A stretch of DNA of 64,000 nucleotides. Origin: Blattamonas nauphoetae. Lineage: Eukaryota > Preaxostyla > Oxymonadida. Shown piece by piece: positions 41,838 to 50,600 of this stretch (positions within the stretch are counted from its first letter, which is position 1; each line of letters starts with the position of its first letter). The stretch covers positions 372,001 through 436,000 of the forward strand of contig JARBJD010000015.1 of NCBI GenBank assembly GCA_033064195.1. Direction: 5' to 3'. The notes below the pieces were generated by a model, which saw only the letters and a program-made list of their open reading frames with translations, had not been told where the DNA came from and did no database searches. The position numbers and the translations under genes were made by a program.

Positions 41838-42914
41838 ATGGAAGAAGAAACAATTGCTTTGAACTCCTCCAATGATGCCTTATCGAATGGTTCTCAGGAA
41901 TTACATTCAACTGTCAACTATTTCCAAGAACAATTCCTTGTTTTCGATCCGAACTCAAAATTGTCGTTTGCTGAGAAATCAAAGATTTACTGCTCACTTG
42001 TTGCCCTCGTGAATGCTGAACACCCATTCGACAATGCCCTTCAAGACAGAGCTGTCCGATTTCTGAAGAGCCTCGAACCGAAATGGAACGAAAGTGATCT
42101 CGCAGCGAATCTCGTGACTTACCTCGTTCCCTCTTCAGTCGGATCACCTTCTGGCTTTGTTGAGAGCATTTCCACTCTTGGATCGTCTCCACACTCGACT
42201 GTGGTCGCAGCAGCGTTATCGTTCCTGAAAGACACCACATTCTGTTCATCAATTGAAATTCGATGTCGTCTTGTGGAGTCTGATCGCATTCTCAATCTCC
42301 TCTCGACAGTTCAACCTCGCACACTGTAAATTTCTGGAAATGAAACAATGATAAACAATCTCATTTTAATCATCATCAATTTCATCAATCTCGCTCATCC
42401 ATGGTCTCTTAGTCAGCGTCGCTTTACTCCTGCATTCGACGCATTCAACCATCGTGAAATGATCTTTCAAAAGGTCGTGCTCCCATCGTCTCAATTTGTG
42501 ACATTTCTGATCTCAAATCGGAATCAACTCAATCGAGACTCGTTCGGCTCATTCATGACTCTTTTGCGCATACTCCTTCGAATAGGTCCGTCTCATCGAC
42601 CAACATTGGAATTTGTCGTCGCTTCTCCGATTGTGATGGCATTCTCAAGAAATCTCTCGTTCGCCGAAGACCTGCATAATCTCTCAGTTACTTTTCGCGA
42701 CATCAACGATTCGCTGAAAGAATGGAACAATGAAGGTCCAGAAGTGACCCAATCTGGGAAACGGATGATGCAAGCTCTGTTTTCTGAAGACTTCGAAGAC
42801 ACACTCGAACAGGAGAGGTTGATGAGTGTCAAGGACAAAAAAATGTCCTACACTTTTAAAGCACATTTTCACTCAGTCTTACAATATCTGGGATCGAATG
42901 TGACAAGACCGTGA
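41838..42914 (+). pseudogene. LVKAEYPF-family gene with one in-frame stop (copy N)
   Basis: Starts MEEETIALNSSND. Core: FLVFDPNSKLSFAEKSKIY, SLVALVNAEHPFDNALQDRA, YLVPSSVGSPSGFVESISTL, RCRLVESDRILNLLSTVQPR, FNHREMIFQKVVLPSSQFVT, PTLEFVVASPIVMAFS, SGKRMMQALFSEDFEDTLEQ and YLGSNVTRP. A TAA at 42327–42329 replaces the Pro codon of the conserved LPISGNE motif; the frame is otherwise intact on both sides. No other copy has TAA or TAG inside the core, so this is a true stop and not a recoded sense codon. The downstream module is missing; a hAT-like element sits 22 nt after the terminal stop. Confidence 0.75.
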
Positions 42915-42935
42915 CTTGAGAATTCCAAACTCGAT

Positions 42936-43836
42936 CAGGGGTTTTGGAACCGGAGGATTTTATGGGTAAAACAGTGATCTCGGAGGCAGAGGAAGTTCAC
43001 TTTTCGCCACTCTGACGCTCTGGGTGATTCTTTTTTGAAAATAAAAAAAATACCAAATTCTACTTCGAAGAAATGGCGACTAAATCACAGAGAAGGTTGA
43101 AAACCTCTTATTGAGCAAATGCGGAGCTGATCATTTTTGCTCATTTTCTTCATTTTTAAAAGTGTGAACTGGAAAAACAACTATCAGATTCAATATTCAA
43201 TTCTCCACCTCTACCATTGTTTTTCCTCCATTTCCATCAACTCTCCCCGTTGTCAATGAAATCCTCGGCGAACAACACTCTCGAACGAGTGTTAGTTGAT
43301 CAGGGACACGGAAGTGATATTCGACTTTGTCAGCCGAACTGAAGTTTTCTGGAAGATATTAAAACAGAAATTTGGATTTTTACTTGGATTATCATCGATA
43401 GCCATCCCGGAATGTCGTCATCTGAATCAGATGGTCGGATCTCGTCATGGAAAAGAACACGATCTCCAAATATCCCATTTTGAAACATATACTCGTTCTT
43501 GATTCTATATCTTCCGTCAAAATAGGACCTATTACATCTGTCTGCACTTTGAAAAAAACTGGCAATAATTCTATATCAAAGCACATTATCGGCAGAAAAT
43601 CTCCAAAGTTTGATGAGAAATCGCCACATTTTGCGAATAGTCCAATGTGAATACAATCTACAGCAATCTGGGTGACATTTGCACTGGAATCTAAAACGGA
43701 CCCCAAAACTAGACAATTGAGTAATCACTATTTTCTCTTCATTTTTACGGTTTTTTGTTTCGTTCCATTTCAAAATGAGATATCTCGTTTTCCATATTTA
43801 TTTATTTAAGGCTGGCCTCCGGTTCCAAAACCCCTG
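42936..43836 (+). mobile_element. Non-autonomous hAT-like element, 901 bp
   Basis: Inverted 21-bp ends beginning CAGGGGTTTTGGAACCGG occupy 42936–42956 and 43816–43836. They are flanked by an exact 8-bp direct repeat AACTCGAT (42928–42935 and 43837–43844), the target-duplication size of hAT elements, whose ends often start CAGGG. The AT-rich interior has no transposase motif; frames at 43296–43502 and 43447–43650 are short and unsupported. It inserted directly downstream of copy N, where the 300-bp module would be expected. Confidence 0.75.
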
Positions 43837-43844
43837 AACTCGAT

Positions 43845-44609
43845 TCTCTTCACATCCTCTTTCTTTATTCACCACCCCAACACAATTCATTTTGATGTTC
43901 ATTTATGGTTAACACGAATATCATCTCAACGACGTCTTCTGAATCTCTTCACATTGGAGAGAGAATTCGAAGGGGGAAAGTGGAAAAAAGGGTTCATGGA
44001 CTGCGAATCGAACAGTGACGTGCGAGATGATGTGATGTGGGAAGTGATGAAGTGTGTGACATGGTTGGGTCTTTCCAGACTCCACAATGAAGAGTACGAG
44101 CACGTGTTGTGTGACGGTGAATGAACAAACAATCAAAATTCGTCAGACGAGGCGAGTCTCAGCGGGTGTCGCTGCAAACTCGCCTTTCTCGAAAGACGCA
44201 CAACAAAGACAATCTCGTCGACAAAAATCCACACTCAGGGTGTGGAGAGCTGTCGAGTTCCAAAACTGACGTAGTGAAACGAAGTGGATGGAGAGGCAGC
44301 TTTGAAAATGAAGAGTGAATGAGATGAAAAGAAGAAGAAAATGAAGTGAGTGAGAAATAAAGAATGAAGGGCGAGGGTACCCAGCAACGAAGATGGAACG
44401 AAGTGAGTGACGTGGGAGACATTCCTGTTCTGTCTGTTCGGTCTGTGAAGTGGGGGATAAGTGTGTCAGAAATTAACAGTCAGAAGTGGATGTGTCCCTC
44501 AGATGATAGTTCGTGTGAAGTGGGTGTTGGGGCTGTACGTCGACAGTGAAGTGAGTGCTGTGGCAGTCCGACGACGGTGAAGTGTGTCAGTGAGATCGAG
44601 TCGATGCTA
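43845..44609 (-). repeat. 3-prime flank of the second giant gene
   Basis: Inverted counterpart of 19266–19835. The most conserved part is about 44050–44240, including CAATCAAAATTCGTCAGACG and CAAAGACAATCTCGTCGAC. The first 75 bases after the hAT-like element hold nothing I recognise. Confidence 0.6.
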
Positions 44610-47600
44610 TCACTGAGCAGCGTCGAAGAACACAGCAGAGCCACACGAGAACTCCACCGATTGAAGTTTCTCCTCCATCTCTCCCAGACCAGGACGATCC
44701 TTCCCCCGAACTTGCAGACACGACACAATCACATCACGCAATCCCGAATCTCCAACCAACGACAGTTTCGGCGGAATCCCGGTCTTCAGCTGCCGCGATG
44801 CATTCAAAGCATCCATCTCCCCGAAGGGAACCTGTCCTGTCTCAATCTCGAACAGGACAAGGCCAAGACTAAAAACTGCAGCTGACCCGCTGTCCACCTT
44901 CTGTCCCTCTTCCCCTTCCGACACCACTGTCTCAGGTGCTCGCCAACGCAGCAGCTCGAACTGCTCGTTCTTCCTCTCTCCCTCTGTGTGTGTCATGTTC
45001 TCGGTTCTCTGTCCATCCTGACAGGTCTGTGTGCGCTGTGTCTGCGATCTCGTCTGTCCCATCGTCTCCCCCACATCCAACGCAATCTCCACTTCCCCAT
45101 CCTCCCCAAACACAACACTGTGCGACGAGAACATCGTCAGCACTGACAGCGTCGGGTCCTGTCTGTGCAGTCCAACCAGCTTTCGCATGATCTGCTGTGC
45201 AACCCCCATCTTGTCGATCGGCCTCTTCTGCGCCGAGTGCAGTCTGTTGTACAGCGTGTCTCCCCTCTTCACTCCAACAGGCCTGCTCTGTTTGTTCAAC
45301 ACTGATGTTGATGATTCTCCAAAAACAGGAATGATGTTATCCGTGCCAAGTGGGAATGTGGGCTTTGTTTGCTGCAGCTCGTGACCTGATGCATCGGCAA
45401 GAGCCAAATCGCCAATGGATCCTTCAGCAGCAACGATGGACGATTGTGGGAATAGAAGCTTGTCAAAGTCTTCGAGCTTTTCGGGAGGGAGATCATTCAT
45501 CTCGGCTTGCTGTTGTTTGAGCAGCGATTCCTTCTCTTTCGCTTTCGACGAACGGCGACGAAGAAGAACAACGACGATGATGATCACAAGAAGAGCCACC
45601 ACACACCCAGCGATCAGCGGGATCATCCACTTCATCGCTTCCTTCATCAGCGCCTTCCGTTCATCAGATTCGCTCGCTTTCACAACAAACCAGTCTGTCG
45701 TCCATCCATCTCCAAACACCAGCGTCCCATTCCATCCAAATGTCCTGTTCAGTTTATCAAGCTCCGACGACGACAGTGACACTGAAATCGATGATTCGGA
45801 ATTCCATCCAAACTTCGATGGCGTCAGCTCAATCCGCAATCCTTCCCAACTCGACGAACTCCCCACTTCCGAAATCAACAGAAACAGATTGCACGGAATC
45901 AGCATCGATCCAACCAAATCAATCGACACCGATTTGTTCTTATTGGAGACACTCTTCGTCTTCCCCACATCCAACTTCGGAACAAACAGACCAGACGCAA
46001 CGAGTTCTGACCCTTTCTTCACAACACAGTCTTCAGTCGAGATCCACAGCGACTCGCTCTCTTCGTTTGTGCTGCTCTCATCTTCAATCCGCACTTCGCC
46101 TGACGAGCAGTGGACGTTCTGACGTGCAGAAGTGAAAGTCGGATGACGCACTCCATTCGACGACAATTTCGTGTTGAAAAGGGAGAGAAGGCTTCCGTTG
46201 ACAGCGAGGGCGCCCTTGGAGAGTTGTGAGAAACGGCATTGGTCGATCGTGGTGGGAGTCTCGTTGATTCTGATAAGGCCAGTCGTCCACGAACAGATGA
46301 GTTCGTTGTCATCATCTTTGTCATCATTTCGAGCTGGAGGCATGCCATCGAATGTACACGAGGTGAGTGTGAGATTCTGGCCATCGTGAACATCCATCAG
46401 CACTTCAGGGCTGAGATTATTCGCTGTAAGATGATTGAACGAGCAGGCGTCGAAGGAGGAGAGGACGAAGGGAGTGGAGCTGAACGAGAGCGGAGGCAGC
46501 GCCAGATTCACCAGCGAGAACGATCCCCCACAAACTGACACAAGTCCACCACTTTCAGAAATCGACGACGACACCCACACGTCTGTCATCTGCACTGTCC
46601 CTTTCTTCACCAACAACAGCTTTCCATCCACAGACATTCCACTCAAAAGCGACAACGACGAGAATCGTCCGATACTTCCTTCTCCATCCACACAAATCAG
46701 AGTTGAGTTGATCAGAGATGACGAATCTCCTCCACAACTGAACACAATCGAATGCAACACCAGTTCCGAGCTCACACACGACAACACTTCCGACGAACAA
46801 TCAACTCCAACAACCACTGACACTCCATCAATCTCCACGTGCTCCCCACTGTCAACCACAAGTCCTCCTGATCCAACAACTGACAGCACTGAACTCCCCA
46901 CTTTCCCATGAACACGATACTCCGCGTTCAGATCAATCAAATGAGTGATTTCAACTGTGTCGTGGATGTTCAGCTGTTTTTCTCCCTTCGAGTCTGCCAC
47001 TGCCATTCCGTATTCCAGTCCTCGGCACCACACTCCCGAATACCCACACTGCACAATCGAATACCCTGACGAACTCACTCCAATCGCTCCAGTGTGAGCA
47101 ACCAGGTAGAACAGAAGCGACGCATTCAGCCCCTCCTCCCAATCCACACTCCACAGCCACTCTGACTCCATCCCAATCGGGCTGTACGATCCAGCAAAGC
47201 GAGCATCCGACACTTTCACCCATTCTGACAGTCTCTTCCCTTCAATCCACACAAAACACGCTTTTCGGTCTGTGTTCATCTCAGAGCCAGCTGATTCTGA
47301 ATACTTCAGATTGTTCAGGTTGAATGATGGAATTTTGGTTGGATTCGAAATCGAGTTGAACGAAATGAAGAAGCCATCTCCATCGCCAGACAGTGTCCGA
47401 ACTGACACAAGTTCAACTGAGTCCACATCAAGATCCATTCCCTCGTCCATCACACTTTTCATAACTCCTCCATCTCCTTCCAGTCGAACAATATCTGTGA
47501 ACACACTCGATTTCAATGTCAATGACGAGCACGAGTGTTCAATCAGAGCATTCAACGACAGACGGAACGATCTGAACGAGCAGCCATCCACAATCAGAGA

Positions 47601-50600
47601 CGACGAGTCTGACCCAACACTGATCAACGCATGCTCCAACAACTGCACAGACGATGACTGGACGAACGACAGTGTGGAGAGAGTGAGAGAGCCAGATGAC
47701 AGGGCAAACTTGCCATCCACTCCAACTGACATCGTCACACTCTTCGACACAGATGTGAGTGTGGATGGTGTTTTCGCTGTTTTGATGCTCTCGTTGAGAA
47801 CGAAGTCAGAGTCGATGATTGTTTCGTTGTCAGTGCTTGTCTTTGAGAGTGATGGCTGAACGAGTGAGCAAGGAAGCTGGGGAAGACCACACAGTGAGTG
47901 TGATTCTCCATTTTCGTGAACATGCACAGCTCCCGACGATTCGGTGTGAGGATACCAGAAGAACAACAGCGAGCTCGATTCCCCTGTTTTTGTAGTGCTC
48001 CCATACCACTTCTCCTTTTCAACTGTCGAGACAAGGCCAGTCGAGGGGAGTGTTGGTTTGATTTCATCCAGACTCCCTCCACTCAGCAGCGACTGAAGAG
48101 TCGAATGGACAAGAAACAGATTCTGACCCTTTCCATCCGATGAGCAACCTGTGAATGTGAGTGCGGTGGAGATCTCGAACGATCCTCCATTCACTTCGAC
48201 GAAAAGCGATCCTCCATTCCCTGCTGATGAACACGACGAGAAGATCGACTCGGAGATGGAGAGAGTGTTTCCAGTGTTCAGTGTGGACGAGAACACAGAA
48301 CCCGTCCCACTCGTTTTCAGATTCGTGAATGTGCATCCAGCGATGGTGATTGATCCAGTGTCCACAATCGAAATGAGTGAAGTCGATCGTTCGGTTCCCT
48401 TTCCATCAAAAGTGAGTGTTGAGAGAGTCAGAGTGTTCGCTGACACTTCAAATGCTCCAATTTGCCCAACTGCGATCGTTGCAGTCTCATCCGATGACTT
48501 CATTGTGAAGCTCAATGAGAAGGTCTCTTTCTTGACGAGTGAGAGAGATGACACAACTTCCACTTCGAGTGGTGTTGATCCAGAAAGATGCGAGACTGCG
48601 GTTGACAATGACAAGCATCTCAGATGTGTCCGCCCACATCCCTCCCCATCTCTCCCTCCATCCCCCACTGCGATTGTCGGTTGGTTGAATGGCTTCAGAT
48701 AGTACAGAAGAGACAGCGACACATACTCCGACTCTTCTTCCTCACTTCCATCTTCTCCCCACAGAAGGGCATCGTTTGCAGGGGCGACGATGGTGGAAAT
48801 CGATCCAGTCCAAGTTGAGACTGTCAGATACGATTCGAGTGAGTGGCCTTGCAGGAAGATCCACTCGCCCTTCTTTCCCTCTCCGCAGCTGATGTCTGTT
48901 CCGAAAGTGCTTTGGATGATCAGATTGGCTGGGTTGTGGTCGAGTGAGGAGGAGACGAACAGCACGCCTCCATTCCCAGACGACGAGCAGGACGAGAAAG
49001 AGCAGCCAACGATCTCCAACTTGTCTTCCGACGAGGAGAGAGAGGAATGGACAACACTTCCATCTCCAACAGTGCAGCTCACATTCCAGATCGTTACAGT
49101 GTCCAATTTGAGAGTTCCGCTCGTTTGCGTGAGAAGGGCTGACGACGACGAGAAGGGAACCGTGAAGTCGAACACGGTTGACGTCAAAGAGAGTGTCCCT
49201 CCTTCAACTGAGAACAGCGACGCCGTGTGAGCGGCTGAGGGAGGGTTCGTGATCGTCACTGTGCTGGAGAGGGACAGAGTGCTTCCCTTCACAACGAAGA
49301 GAGACTGTGAGAGCGATGAGGGAAGTGTGATGTCAATCGACGACAAAGAAAGAGCGCCAGCATCCACAATTAACTGTCCATCAGATTCAAAAAGCAGTGA
49401 TGTCGCAGAAGACGATGAGATCGACGCACCTGTCTCGGGGCATTCCAGGAGCGTGGAGAGAGTGATGTTTGAGCTGAGAGTGAGTGTTGTCTTTGCGTCG
49501 GTGAGCAGCGAGAAGGCGAAGTCAAGTGACGAGCAAGGAAGACGATCCCGACCACACTTTCCATGATCCCAGAACCCTTCCGACACAAACACAGCTCCAC
49601 TCGTGTGTGGATACAAATGATACCCAAGCGGTCCGATGTTCGTCGTGTTTGTCGAATCTGACCCAAACACTTGTTCCAACTGAGTTTTCGTCAGAGTTCC
49701 ATCATTCGTTCCAATCAGACTCGTCCAGTCAGTTGTCACAACTGCTCCCACATTTCCTCCATCCAGATACACTTCATGGCTTCCAGTCGTCCCCGCTGTG
49801 ATTATCGACACACTCTTCATCACAACATCCCCAGATGAGAACGACGGGCGAGAGATGAACACACTTCTGCCCTTTCCAGACGAGTCACAGTTGCACGATG
49901 TGAACGAAACTGACGACAGTGAAAGTGTCCCAGTCGATGTGGAGTGGATCACTGACCCAGATCCTTCATTTGTGATCGAAGCGAATGTCATCGACGAGAG
50001 AGACAGTGAGGCTATGCCTGAGACAGAAAACACACTGCTCGTGGAATCCAATGTTAGGGTGGGAATAAGGAGCGATGTGATTGTCGTTGATCCTCCACTC
50101 AGAACGAACAGAGATGATGTCCGTTTGATGTCTGAGTGTGTCAGTGTTGTTCCTGATTCAATCTTCAGACTCCCAGATGTCACATCGAAGAGCGGAGAGG
50201 AAGGTGAAACCAACTTCATCGTGTTCGTCCCACTCAGCTCCAATGACCCTCCCGAAACTGATCCAAACGAGACAGGAACGTCGGCATCTCCATTCCCGAT
50301 TGGGCAACCAGTCACCACAATCTTCCCCAACGACACTGAAATGGCTGGTTTGGTCTGCGAAGCGGCGAAAAGGATCGAGAGAGAGGAGAGTGTGAGGACA
50401 GAGTCGGCTGAGGATGTTGTGAACTGACCAGCTTCGGAGAGTGTGATTGTGTTTCTAGTGATTGTCGCTGTGTGTCCCCCACACGAAAAAGATGTTGAAT
50501 GGTCAAGAGGCGTTTGGAGTTCGAGCGTGATCGGATTCAGTTTTCCTTCCGTTTTCGAGCCATTCGCTGCCAGGCGGGTCTGAACCGTGCTCAGTGACGA

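Noticed and set aside
42327-42329. Recoded TAA (glutamine) as an explanation for the stop in copy N
   Set aside because: The position is Pro in all other copies, EF-1beta ends in TAA, and the giant genes contain no internal TAA or TAG, so the standard code applies.
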